Shown one piece after another: positions 35,801 through 46,791 of a stretch of 64,000 bases of DNA (within the stretch, counting starts at the first letter, position 1; each line of letters opens with the position of its first letter). Made by a program: the position numbers and the translations under genes. The DNA is taken from NCBI GenBank assembly GCA_959347315.1, contig OY365807.1, positions 15,317,374 to 15,381,373 of the forward strand, in the 5' to 3' direction. The notes under the pieces are model-generated. The model was given only the letters and a program-made list of their open reading frames with translations, searched no databases and was not told where the DNA came from. Source of the DNA: Bimastos eiseni. Its lineage: Eukaryota > Annelida > Clitellata > Crassiclitellata > Lumbricidae.

Positions 35801-37985
35801 TGTGGAAAGCATCAGATGTTTGCTTGTTACAGAACAGTTTCTCTTCACTCCTGTTATCTTTAATTGTATGTGACTCCTGGGATATCTCCAACGTGTATCA
35901 TACATGTTACCAATTGATGCTGTGAACAATGGCATCTGTTCTATCATAGGCACCCAGTGTCCTTATAGAGCTGTCGGTTAATGGGTGGGAATTTGTCCGA
36001 GTAAATTTTGCTTTTGATAACTGCTGAAAATACTTAATGTGTTGCAGGATATAAGGAAGTTACTTACTTATTTGTTAGTCTGGCAGTTAATAATTACGAG
36101 AAGCACATTATCTGTCGTGATTTATGTGGCATGCTCTGCATCACACATTCTAAAAAGGCAGTATTTGCTTAATTAGTTCTTGAATTATTTTCAATAATTA
36201 ACGAGACAATTGTGCATCACAAATATTATTGCAACTGTTTGATTCACCAAGGTGGAAATAGTTGTCACTTCTTATGGGTTTGCATTCATAATTTTAAGAT
36301 AGACTACCAGGCTACTGCTAATTATGAGATTGCATACTGCAGTGTAGATGTAACTGCAAATTAAATAAATAGCTGTTCAGACTAAATGCACTTAGTTGGC
36401 ACTAAGTAACACTTTTCCACAAATTGGATTTTATGGTCCGTTTTTTAAAGGAATAAGTATATATATATATATCATTAATGTTTTTAAGTTTACAGGTGTT
36501 TGAAGGTTATTTCTTGTTTATTTAGGCAGCTGCTTCATATCCTCTGATGTTTGGAGCTCATCAGCAGTTTCTTATGGCACCAAACTACTACTCGTCATCT
36601 GCTGTGAGTTAGTTAGCGGCCTCAGCTCTCTTCTCTGATCTCTTCTTCTTCAACTTCTCTTAGTCACCTTCATGTGATTCCAACTGCCTCTCAGTATTAA
36701 AATCTCATCTAATTAATTAGATAGGTTCAGTTTTTTTCAAAAAGAATGATGTAGAATGTTTATAACTATCATTATTTAAGTTATTTTACATGATCCGGAT
36801 CTTTTTCATGAGTCCGTCTTAGCCCATGGCGAACATTTATCAATACTCAGATTCAGATTGACTGACTTTGTCTATGTAGTAATCACTTTACAGAAATAGC
36901 CTTGATCACGGTTATAATTATAATATTTGAGAGAAAGACACAGTAATCTCATTTTCTCATGTACAGAAGTTTGAAACATTTCAGAGGCGATGCTTGGTGT
37001 TAAACTTCTCTGAGGTTTTGCTAATTCTTTGTCAGTCGATTTCTGCATTGTACGTTTGTCTCTTTGATAGGAAGATGAAGTAGTAATTGATCCCTGAATA
37101 ACTTGCAACAGCTCCAGATTGACTTAATTGGATTGTGGATTCAAATTGGTTGAAATAGCTATTTGTCTTATAATGTTTACACACCATTGGCTGCACATGT
37201 CTGTCAAGGAATGTTTAGCATTGAACGTTTTTCTTCTGAAGAGAGTTCACTCGTTCAGTACTACAATGGAATGGAGCAGGGAGGTGAAAAATGGTTGAAA
37301 TAAATATTTACCTAACCTGATATGCCATAGATTGTATCTGGCAAGAACTGTTTTTATGCATTGTATGTTTTTATTTTGAAGAGCCTGCAAGCTTCAGCTT
37401 TACAACATTGGGGTGCAACAGTTGGAAGTTCACCCCAGCTGCACTGGACAGCTCAGCAGGTATGACTGCATCCAAATGATTCAGGGTTGTTTGCATGTAG
37501 GGGTGATTTAAATCATGTCATGAGGCTTAATTATTAGTTTTTTTTCTGTGCTTTGAGGAAGCATAGGTCAGTGGCACTGCTTAACCTGCTAATTACACAA
37601 TATCTACTAATTACAATCAGTCTTGACAGTTTCATATAAACTTTGAAAGTGCTTTACTTTATCAGCATTCTTGCTGACAGTTGACATTGTGAAGCATCTA
37701 TCAAGTATTGTATTGTTTTGTATCTGGGCATTTGTCACCTCCTCTGACAGTAGTCACTATTCAGAGGCGCTTCCAGTGTGAGCACTCTGTTAAATCAGAA
37801 TGGACAGAAGTTAATATACCACCACTCACCAAAATCTCAGCCGGATTTATTTTAAGGTTACTCAACAGAGAAGAACCCATAATTGCAGAGGCACACCATT
37901 GAGCAATGGCTGTCCAGGCCAGGGGCAAAGGTCAAATCTATCTCTTGAGCACAGGGACGAGAGAGAGAGAGAGATAGAGAGAGAG

Positions 37986-38023
<38 letters not shown>

Positions 38024-39595
38024 CGGTGGTTGGTATATAATAGAGGAGATCACAAAGGAACTCTGTAGCCTGAGCACTGTGAGCCTTTGGAGACAATATG
38101 GTGGACTCATCTTAAATTGGATACAGGCCTCATAGGTAGCCAGTGCAATTCCTTCGTCATTGAGGTCAATAGATAGATAGACGAGGGTTGTGGAGTTAAA
38201 AACCGATTGGAGAGTAAGTAGACTAATTTTGGGTTGACCTGAACAAAAGGAGTTGCAGTAATTAATGCGGCTGCAGAGGATCGTGTGAACAATTGTGATG
38301 CAGATGGGTGTGTCAGATACATGGATACTAGTTTTAGAAGGACAATACAGGCATTAGTGACATTGTTTGTCTTGTGCTGTTTATTAGGGTGGCGGGTTGA
38401 CTCTGGGGCCAAACGGTCAGCTTGGAGGGCATGGCAATGCAGCGCTGTCTCTACCTTCCACGAACCCCGGTCACTACCTTTACCAGTATCCGTCAATGAC
38501 GACAGCTCTGCTTCCAGAAATGGTCTATCCTCACATGACCGGCCAACATTACCCAGAGGTCGACTCCAGTGACAGCACCACTTCAGCGGAAGCCTCATCA
38601 TCCAGTCAGGTAGGTGAGACCTTTGGGAGCACTACAGACAGTTGGAGTTCAAGATAAACAATGGATCATAGGGGTATAATTTATGCAGCACCTTCATGAG
38701 GCCTCTCATCAGTCTAGCATTGTTTGGTATCAGTTCTTTGTCTTTGAAAGCCAGCAAGTGCAGATTAGAAATGGACACTATTTAAAAACCATGAGCAAGT
38801 ACTATATAGGCTTGGGATGATTGCTGTTGCACCTGTTATAAATTGCTTGAAGGCTTTACTTATTCTTCCACATCGCAGTGAATCATTGTTGTGTAGAACT
38901 TCTGCTTGATTCAGTCACTTGAATTATTATCCCAGCTTGTTGTGACTTGAGAGGTTTGTAAATGTACCCTAATGTTTCTAAATGTATCCTGGTGTTTGGA
39001 AATGTATCCTGGTGTTTGGAAATGTATTCTGGTGTTTGGAAATGTATTCTGGTGTTTGGAAATGTATCCGGGTGTTTGGAAATGTATCCTAGTGTTTGGC
39101 TGCAGTGGCTGTGTTTGTGATTCATTTGACAGATCTTACACTCTATGACAGTACTTCTAAGTGCTTTCTACAGGGCATGCTAACAGTTATATTGTTCTAC
39201 CTGTATTGTTTGAAGTTTGTGCCTATTTTCAGGGTAGCAGTGGACTTCTTATGGAATCTGGTGGTGTCTCTGGACAAATTCAGTACATCGAAGTGTCGCC
39301 TTATGCCGCAGCTTCTTCAGGTGTCCATGGAATGACCATTGCCTCCAATGACTCACATACAAATGCACATACCAAAGGCAGCAACCACAATGTAGACAAG
39401 AGTTCAAGTGTTCAAAATTATGGAATCAAACGTGTTCTTGCTGTTCCACGCCAGGTCGTATGCGCCCCTTCGAATCCGTATGGATTCTATACCATACCAC
39501 CTGTTAAGATGTTTGCCGGTCAGGGAGGACAACGCATTGTTACCAAGAGCATTGGTACAACGGAAATCCAGATTCTGCCAAAATCACAGAGCTAA
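27773..39595 (+). CDS. boll: boule/DAZ-family RNA-binding protein, 10 coding exons
   Basis: DAZ-family proteins bind germ-cell mRNA 3' UTRs and promote translation during meiosis; boule is the ancestral member. Exons: 27773-27880, 28510-28601, 28878-28935, 31266-31325, 31713-31734, 32670-32782, 36526-36603, 37382-37459, 38388-38609, 39233-39595. All introns are GT-AG, phases agree, total 397 residues. One RRM spans about residues 27-104: IPNRIFVGSI holds RNP2 (28-33) and VSKGYGFVTF holds RNP1 (66-73), followed by DRKLNIGPAVRKQ as in BOLL (DKKLNIGPAIRKQ). Intron breaks after FVGSISGS and within SKG|YGF fit the DAZ family. The C-terminal 290 residues are Gln, Ser, Tyr and Pro rich, with LVYANGAPVAFPN resembling the YHNGVAYF region of vertebrate BOLL. 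The protein is longer than human BOLL (about 283 residues). An upstream untranslated exon is likely because TAG lies in frame just before the AG at 27751-27752. Confidence 0.93.
29558..31174 (+). mobile_element. RTE-like LINE with inverted 5' part, boll intron 3
   Basis: Minus strand 30870-29610 encodes a reverse transcriptase from the VPDNQAGFRKSRGTRDY motif through FIDYSRAFDCINHE, VRQGCILSPFLFNLY and the YADDTILL catalytic box to GRPRKKWIDVIQ, like the BovB/RTE type. One frameshift near 30700 separates the first 55 codons from a 383-codon open frame. Plus strand 30870-31131 is a different segment, with GGCAATGGCAAACCACCC, a word seen in 3' UTRs of such elements. Flanks 29558-29600 and 31132-31174 are direct repeats matching at 40 of 43 bases. 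The layout (inverted ORF, then sense 3' segment, between direct repeats) is that of a twin-primed insertion. The N-terminal endonuclease is absent. Confidence 0.85.
33990..34290 (-). mobile_element. CR1/L2-type LINE 3' fragment, boll intron 6
   Basis: The minus strand reads LGLAPAYLIDYCQLVL and then, after frameshifts, SVVGPRVWNGFPLELC, the same reverse-transcriptase tail as at 23600-24340. It is antisense to boll and heavily decayed. Confidence 0.75.
34520..34545. repeat. (TA)n microsatellite in boll intron 6
   Basis: About 13 TA units preceded by a TATGTG-rich stretch. Confidence 0.9.
35436..35499. repeat. compound (CT)n(TA)n microsatellite, boll intron 6
   Basis: A CT run passes directly into TA repeats with a few CA and TT interruptions. 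Confidence 0.9.
35755..35799. repeat. (CTG)n trinucleotide repeat, boll intron 6
   Basis: About 15 CTG units with a single TTG interruption, within the 3.7-kb intron between boll exons 6 and 7. It opens frames on both strands (poly-Ala, poly-Gln) that are not supported as genes. Confidence 0.95.
37958..38022. repeat. (GA)n(GATA)n microsatellite, boll intron 8
   Basis: A GA run is followed by about nine GATA units. A short ATAGATAGATAG segment recurs at 38169-38180 inside the adjacent LINE fragment. Confidence 0.95.
38030..38300 (-). mobile_element. LINE reverse-transcriptase C-terminal fragment, boll intron 8
   Basis: The minus strand, with frameshifts, reads INYCNSFCSGQPK, LLTLQSVFN and ELHWLPM, the DYCNSLLYGLP and LHWLPV motifs of L2-type elements. 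The fragment ends about 90 bases before boll exon 9. Confidence 0.65.
38961..39100 (+). repeat. 20-bp minisatellite in boll intron 9
   Basis: Seven tandem copies of AATGTATCCTGGTGTTTGGA with an exact 20-base period; the first copy is diverged and the others differ at one or two positions. It ends 132 bases before the acceptor of the last boll exon. Confidence 0.95.
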
Positions 39596-40398
39596 CTGTA
39601 TTTCAGGTTGCCTTGCATCTGGAACCTTTGACAGAAGTTTCTGTGCTTTCCTTACATGCAAGTCCGATACAAAGATCTAGCGACACTGAGATTTTAGCAG
39701 AAATAGTACCTTGTAGATTACAAAGATTTATTTGGTCTGCGGTGTCAGCTTTGACGAAAATACATTCCTGTACAAAAATGCAATTTGCTTCTATGAATAG
39801 TACTGTAATTTTAATTGTGGTATTCATTTTTCAGTATGGTTTTATTTTTTTCTGTTTTTGCAGATGATTGTTAAATCCATGACTTTGTTGTCTTCTACGT
39901 CTTTTCCATATTTTAACTGCATCTTGGATGATTTTTTTTCCGGCTAAACAACCCACCTGAAGTCGAACACGATTTGTTGCAGAGAATTGTGAAATTTTTC
40001 ACTTTGCACAAATAGTAAGCTGGTTGCAATTTTTATTTTCAGGTTGTCTGTTGGCTCTGAAATCTTCTGAGTGAAATTTTTTAATGATTTTTAACGTTTC
40101 TAACTAGTTTTCTCACATTTTCTGACCTGGTGTGCCACTGGCTTGAGCACATAAAATGTACTGAGAAAGTATGATGAGTTCTAGCCTAGTGTAATATGTA
40201 CTATATTGCCAACGTTTTCAAACATTTAGAAAATAATTTGTGTAAACTGTTTCATAATTAGATAAGTTTACTATTTAAATAGACATAAAAATTAACTAAT
40301 AAATATTTATAGTTCATTTGTCCTACTCTTACTGATTTTCATCAGGATCAAGTTACAAGAGGCATCTTTAAAGACGTCAATACAATTCAACCAATAAA
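39596..40398 (+). other. probable boll 3' UTR with two poly(A) signals
   Basis: AT-rich sequence after the boll stop codon. AATAAA occurs at 40298-40303 and again at 40393-40398, so the transcript probably ends near 40.32 or 40.42 kb. The T-rich 3' UTR itself shows no conserved element I can name. Confidence 0.5.
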
Positions 40399-42049
40399 GT
40401 CGTAAGTACTAAATCCATAATGATAAAAGCAGATATCGAGTATATTAGTTTGTAAATTAAATTAGCAGCTATTTGAACAACTGTGGTGATATTTTTACTT
40501 TGAGTAGATATCAGTCGATCATTTGAGCCCAGATGTCCTACAGTTTTACCATTATTTTAAAGTCTAATTAGCATGAATACTCTGACTATTTATTTATTAA
40601 CACTTCAGCAACTAGCTGCATTGGCTTCCCAGTCATGTTTAAGTCTGCCACTTTCGTTGTTAAGGTGTTATCAGTAAGTCTTTAATTGGACGTTATTTAA
40701 TTAAGAGCCGTTTTGTGTTTTATATATTTTAATATTTGTGTTCTGGCATTTATAGATTTTACATTTCATGTTGATTGTTTGAAGTTTTAATTTTCAAGTT
40801 TTCTGGACGACTGTTAGAACTCTTCTTTCTATTCCTGCATGGTGACAAGGAATGACCTTCCTGAGCTGTATATTTGAGTGCCATGAAGAATTTGATGTTG
40901 GAATCTCCTCTTGACACATTGTTGCATGGAAATGGTTGAATCGGGCTTTTCGCAATGTCAGCACAGGCTAAGTTGTTTCATTTTAAATGGCTCGAAGGTA
41001 AAGAGCGGTAAAATTTAATCTGTCCGTGATTAATAACCAGTTCATTGGAACAAGCTTCAAGTGTTTAGATGACATTTTACGTACGTTACAATCCAATGCA
41101 CTGTTGTGTAAGTTTAACAATTAATATTTGTTGCTTATGTTTTACAATAATTAATTACCCAAATAAATGAGTCGATCGCAATATAAAGATTTCTGCAGCA
41201 CCCAAACAGGGGACGCACTGTCACTCACAAGAAAATTTAGGTGGGCTGTCTTAAATTCGTATCAAGATTCAAAGTGTTGAGCAGATTGTCAGAAAGCTAC
41301 AGTCGATTGTGTTTTCAATTGAAACGACGATAGAGGAGGGTAAGAAGAGAAAAGCAGGCGTAAGATAAAACGTTAGTAGGCCTAGGGTTAGTTGAAGACC
41401 TGTGTAGATATAATATATTGTAACAAATAATTGTGTGAAGTTGGTGAGTTCGGAGAATGGATCACAATCTGTTGCTGTTCTAGCGGTCGTTAAATTCTAC
41501 GGAGGCGGAACAGCTAATGGTTATGGAGAGCTTAGAGAATTTTTGTGATGAGATGACGGAAGGGGAGTGTTAGAACGGAAGAAACTGGTTTAGCGAAGTG
41601 GTTGGACCGTGAACAGCTGGCGAAAATAGTAGAACCGGGAAGATTGAGTGGAGACGTTGGGGGTGACCCAAAGACGGGCAAGGGTTAAGTTATGTCGGCG
41701 TCACAGGATAAACAGTGAGCGAGATGAAATTGTGATGGAAGAATACACAAGAGTGGAACTTTCAGCGCCAACAGAGAAGGGAGTGCGAAGTTGGCGAGCC
41801 CAGGGTGGCGACTTTGGCGTTAAAGGTGAGGAGTAAAAGTCACTTCATGATTAAAATAGCTAGGTCACTGACCGAGGTGGAGAACATATATCTGAGAAAG
41901 TCAATGGAGAGGGTAGCGACGTTTTAAGCTTAGTCAGCTGTTGCCTAGAGTCCAGCAATCGCCGTTGTGCAGGATTTAGTGTAGAGCCAGTTTGATGCCA
42001 TCAATGCTTTCAGCACGGTTAGTGTGTGATCCTTAGCCCTGACCACAGA
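40399..42049. other. intergenic, no gene recognised
   Basis: The first kilobase is AT-rich with no similarity seen. From about 41280 to 41930 the composition shifts to purine-rich (GGAGGGTAAGAAGAG, GGTGGAGAACATA). A 62-codon frame at 41648-41836 has no family match and no ATG context or splice support. One TAGGCCTA is at 41377. Confidence 0.4.
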
Positions 42050-42420
42050 GAAGGCATCTATGTGACTGGCGGTGAATGTATGCCTGCAGTGGCGCCACTG
42101 CTGAGGGGCACTTGAGTAACCACTAGAAAAAAAGTTGACCCACACAATTGATCCAATTCCGATGAGTTTTTCTTTTTGCAATATGAGCACCATCCCCCAG
42201 AAAATGTTCTGGTTGTGCCTCTGTATGCCTGCATGTCATCTGTGTGGAGTTGGCCCAAGGCGCTGAATTCCAATAGATGCGGACTAAGCCCAGAGGCATA
42301 ATGGATATGACGGTACCAAGGACAGAGCCCTGGCCAGCAACCGCCATACCATGAAGGGCGGAAATCCGCGGTGACCCACCTAGATCTAATCGAGGACCAA
42401 GCTGCAAACAGTAGGCTTAA
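42050..42420 (-). mobile_element. decayed LINE reverse-transcriptase core
   Basis: In different minus-strand frames the motifs GQGSVLG (from PQGSVLGP) and LGQLHTDDMQAY (from YADDTQxY, the catalytic Asp pair) appear in the order and spacing of a CR1/L2-type polymerase. Stops and frameshifts show it is a relic. Confidence 0.6.
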
Positions 42421-42818
42421 TGCCAAATACGAACAAGGCGAAGGAAGCCTGGTCTTTTTACGGACGTCCTTTGTGGACGCCTTCACATGTATAGTCCAGA
42501 TACATACTTTTGTTGCTGCAGTCAGGATGTAGCCCTTATCATCGGTGTCATCAACAATCTCCCAACAGCAGCGTCATAGGGTCTATGTGTAGGACTTATC
42601 TATTCTAGCTTCCCCAACCCTTGACATCCCTCTAGAGCTGTCCACTCTCCCCCACATCGCCACTCTCCCTCGTCACTGCCCAGCTTCATTCCCTCCTTTC
42701 TATCGCCGATACGTTCTCTTCATTCATCTTGTACAAAATTTGAGGGTGCTCGGGAGACATGGTGGGTTGTATACGTGGAATTCGTGCAAATCTTTTGAGT
42801 TCTGGGTGGTATCCCTAT

Positions 42819-43048
42819 GGCACGGTGGCCGATTGGTTCGAACGATCAGCCCATAACGCTCAGTGTGCGCTGAGTGAGCGGGTTTGACCATCGTCCGAGG
42901 CGTCAGTCGCTGTGTAGTGACCTTGAGCAAGTCTCTCTCGCACAATTGCTCTGCAGCACAATTGTAATTGCGCCGTCGATGCGTGTGCATTTCTGAGCAA
43001 ACAATGGAAGAAAGGCGGTATCAAATTTCCGAATAAATAAATAAATCA
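42819..43048 (+). mobile_element. tRNA-derived SINE, copy 3
   Basis: It starts GGCACGGTGGCCGATTGGTT (box A region). A degenerate box B, GGGTTTGACCA, lies near 42880-42890. The shared body ATTTCTGAGCAAACAATGG follows, and the tail is AATAAATAAATAAAT. It is uninterrupted, so it shows the full-length layout (about 230 bases) of the family. Confidence 0.82.
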
Positions 43049-43388
43049 TCGTAGACTGTCGTTCTTTTCCGGAGTGGTGCCATCTCACGACATGCAGCCA
43101 GCTGTTTCTGCTATGGATCTGTGACCTGTCTCCAGACCGTTATAATTATACAGCCCAAGGCTGAGTCGGCGCAGGTCCGCCTTCCGCCGTTCTTGGCCAA
43201 GTGTTCTGCTCCATACAGGTGGGCGAGTAGTACGTTTAATTATATTATGCCTTAGACATAATGCCTTAGACAGGCGGAGTGAAGTGTCTAACCAGATGGT
43301 AGCGTTCCATATAACTACTAGTATGATATAAAAATACATAGGCTATGAATGATTATGTAGGCCTATACATTCATCGCACACGTATGCA

Positions 43389-43541
<153 letters not shown>

Positions 43542-44205
43542 ATTTGAAATAGATGTCCTTCCGTGCTTTTCTGTTACTCCGTTTTATTTGACGCAGACAA
43601 CCTTCTGCCAACTGACATCCATTGAAGCGTCTTCGAGAGAGGATCTCTCTGGCACATGAATGACCTCTGTCGATGCAACTGGAACGATACTTATGCCACA
43701 ATCGAATCTGAAAGGACCCCCATTCCCTTCGCTAACCCACTTTAGGTCAAAAGCTTCCCGTGGTATCCGATGTCACTAAACGAATAGGCCTACCACTGCT
43801 ATTATGTTAGACTGAGCCGTCGCCGCTCAGTAGGCCTACGCATAAGTCGCACAGGCATTGAATGGCATCCGGTTGATGATAGCACAGGGATTGGAGAACG
43901 TACGCACGCGAGTCCTCAGGTAGTGACGTCACGTAGCAGCGCATCGATTTAAAAATTGATCGACGCCATACATTGAATCACGGTGTAAAATATACACCCT
44001 GCATTGGATGTATAGCTATATATCTTTGGCATGGCCGGAAGTTACACGTGTTTGCTCCGAAACTATGTGTATGTAGGTGTTTGTGTGTGTGCGCGCGCGC
44101 GTGCGCGCGTGTGTGTGAGTTTGTGACGATGGAAGAACGACGAGAGTTAGAGGTGAGAGGATGATATATGGCCGTTTTATACAGGTAGAAAGTTAATTTC
44201 CACAA

Positions 44206-44920
44206 TCTCTGTCTACCCTGCCAACATGCCCATGTTGAGCCCATCTCCAAATTACATGGGCCCATGGGTTGGGGCAAGCCCATGTCAAGCCCATCTGGGC
44301 GTGAGATAAGGAGCCTATTATCCGAAAAAAATAAATGTGGGCGATGAGAAGGCTTGTGGGCTGGGGCTGCCCACATCACACCCATGTGGGATTATGCTTA
44401 GCAGCCCATAAACGAACTTTTGCAATATCCAACTTTTTTGTGGGCGATGAGAGGGCTCGAGGGTTTGGGCTGCCCACACCACACCCAGATGGGATTGCAC
44501 TTCGCAGCCCATTAACCAACTTTTGCAATATCCGACTTTTTAGTTGGCGATGAGTGGGTTCGAGGGCTTGGGCTGTCCACTTAACCCCCAAATGGGATTA
44601 TGCTTAGCAGCCCATAAGCCAACATTTGCAATGTCCAACTTTTTGTGGGCGATGAGTGGGCTCGAGGGCTTGGGCTGCCCACATCACGCCCAGATGGGAT
44701 TACGCTTCGCAGCCCATTAACCAACTTTTGCAATATCCGACTTTTTAGTAGGCGATGAGTGGGTTCGTGGGCTTGGGCTGCCCACATCAAACCCAGATGG
44801 GGTTACGCTAAGCAGCCCATTAACCAACATTTGAAATATCCGTCTTTTGGGTCTGCGATGAGGGGGCTCGAGGGCATTGGCTACCCACATCACACCCATC
44901 TGGATCTGATATCAGCTGTT
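44206..44920. repeat. tandem array 1, 103-bp units rich in GGGCTGCCCA
   Basis: About 5.6 head-to-tail units with GCGATGAG starts at 44342, 44444, 44547, 44649, 44752 and 44855 (spacing 102-103). Each unit carries GGGCTGCCCACATCAC, GATGGGATTA, CAGCCCAT and TTTTGCAATATCC. The left border, CCCTGCCAACATGCCCA at 44216-44232, matches at 16 of 17 bases the complement of the right border of the array at 55150-56215. Confidence 0.9.
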
Positions 44921-44999
44921 TATTAGCCAACAGTTGCGACTTAAAACCGTTGTTTTTTAATACTGAAATTGCTACAAGAAGAATTTATAATTAAGCAGG

Positions 45000-45190
45000 A
45001 TCTTCTGAGATTTATAATTAGGCCAATGTTAATTCACAATACAGAGCAATACAATCAGGTCTTCAGTTTTGACTTGAAGAGTGCAAGTGACTTGCTTGAC
45101 GGACTGTGGTTGGGAGATCATTCCATTCCATGGGTCCTGATATTGAGAAAGTACGGGTTCTTAACTTCCTCTCTTGAGCACTTTGTTTAA
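45000..45190 (-). mobile_element. LINE 3' end fragment
   Basis: The minus strand reads RTRTFSISGPMEWNDLPTT and then, after a frameshift, SFKSKLKTYL, the usual tail motif of CR1/L2-type reverse transcriptases (SVAGPxxWNSLP ... SFKSKLKTYLF). Only the last 60 or so codons are present. Confidence 0.65.
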
Positions 45191-45661
45191 TCCCCTTTTA
45201 TCTAAATGTTTCTAGAAAAGTTTGCGTAGACCTATCGTAAATGTTCTATAGTGATAATGGTATCCTGATGATAATCGATTATAAAATAAGATTAATGTTC
45301 ATAAAATGTATTTCCACATTATTATAGTGTAACATTCAATGTTATTCACAATTTAGCTCAAACATTTCTTTTCAACTACCACATTGCTTGACGACGAACG
45401 CTCACTAATGCCCATACCAAAAGATTAACTGCAAATGCGTAGGCCTACGTCTAACTGATCGTGCGAGCTGGAGTGCTACCATTCACCTATAAAAATTAAT
45501 CCCCTCATCTGATCATTTGGATACTTAAGTCAAAGGAAACCAACTTGATCAATATGATTATAGACATTGAATGGGTATTGTGCTTGATTAACTACGTTCT
45601 TACTTATTAGCGTATGATGGTTCTAATCATTGAACCAAGCTGACGCTAAGCGGCGCTCGAG

Positions 45662-45752
45662 CACGTGTTCGCCATTGTTAAAAATGGCGAACAAGATCGA
45701 CAGGTGGCGTTCATTTTGGTCAAGAATTTTGTGAATTTCTGATTTAACGAGC
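45662..45752 (+). promoter_or_regulatory. candidate promoter and first exon
   Basis: A CACGTG E-box (45662-45667) is followed by an 8-bp inverted repeat, TTCGCCAT (45668-45675) and ATGGCGAA (45684-45691), with an 8-base spacer. The right arm holds a YY1-like AAAATGGCG. A consensus donor, GTAAGT, lies at 45753. The ATG opens only 16 codons before TGA, so any first exon here is probably 5' untranslated. A possible second exon is at 48674-48799. Confidence 0.3.
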
Positions 45753-46256
45753 GTAAGTATAATCTCAGTGGCATAATCTTAATCATGAATTCATGTCATA
45801 AATTGAAATTTTGTGCTATTGAAACGTAGGCTTGGCTCAGAAATAATTTCGCATGGAGAATCAGATCGTGTTCACACTTCGTAATATTATTTAAGTTTTC
45901 TTGTTAATATCTAGCAGCCATTCAAGCACTTGTGTGATTTGAAATTATGTGGCGCAAGTGCAAATCTGTGTGACATCTTAACGAAATTATGCGTTGGACG
46001 GTAACTAATGGTTGTCAAAATGCATCCTTTATAGCCATGTCATTACAAATGGTGTTCTATTTGCCCTAAAACAAGTCTTCAATGTGGCATATATCTGGCT
46101 GTGCTATTAAACTGTGCATGTTGAAAATGTCTGTCTAATCATGATAATGGGATAAATCTTCGGCAAACATTTGGCATTGGTACTTTTCTATCAACGAAAT
46201 TCTGTAGGCGCTCAGTACATAGGCTAAGAGGGACGTGTTTCATATGACGTAATAAG

Positions 46257-46512
46257 GGGTGCGTAGCGAATCGCCGAAACCCGAATCCCCGAAACTGATT
46301 TTGGCCGTATCCCCGAAAACGAAGCGAGATTGATGAAAAGGATTATGCTTAAATGGAAGCTGGATCGATGAAAAGAATTCACGCAGAAGCTGGATTTATC
46401 AATGAGTCGCTCTGTTTTGAGACAGTTCAGCGTTTTTCAATAGTACATTGCTGTTTTCGGGGAATCGGGCTTTTTGGCGTTTTCGGGGATTCGGGTTTCG
46501 ATGATTCGGGTT
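46257..46512. mobile_element. 256-bp TIR element of the CCCCGAAA family
   Basis: The left end carries CGAAACCCGAATCCCCGAAA and the right end carries its complement, TTTCGGGGATTCGGGTTTCG, a 20-bp perfect inverted repeat. Between them is the body shared with 738-905 (GAAGCTGGATCGATGAAAAG, CTGTTTTGAGACAG). No coding capacity. A body fragment (AAAAGAATCATGCTTAAATG) also occurs at 47467-47515 inside the next element. Confidence 0.85.
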
Positions 46513-46791
46513 GATCCCGTACTAAGTAGGTACAACTTTAATACTTATAGCACTGGTTAGTAAGTAAGTAAGTACAGCCTTAATTCGCCACAATGAGGCA
46601 TATAAATAATTAAAGCGTTCATTACATCGAGACGTAACATATATTTTCATTGATGCTATGATTGATCGTTTTAAATCACATATGGCTAATGGAGGAATTT
46701 TCTACAGACGAAAGTTAGGCGCTGAAGGAAGCGAAAACCTTAGTTCAGCGTCCAAACACTTGAAAAATGTAGTGAGGGATAACCTATGTAC

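Noticed and set aside
35720..35953. Poly-Gln frame as a coding exon of boll
   Set aside because: The CTG repeat lies in intron 6, and flanking boll exons join in phase without it.
44318..44899. Overlapping minus-strand frames with repeated AAQALEPTHR-like blocks
   Set aside because: They follow the 103-bp tandem unit; since 103 is not a multiple of three, successive units read in different frames.
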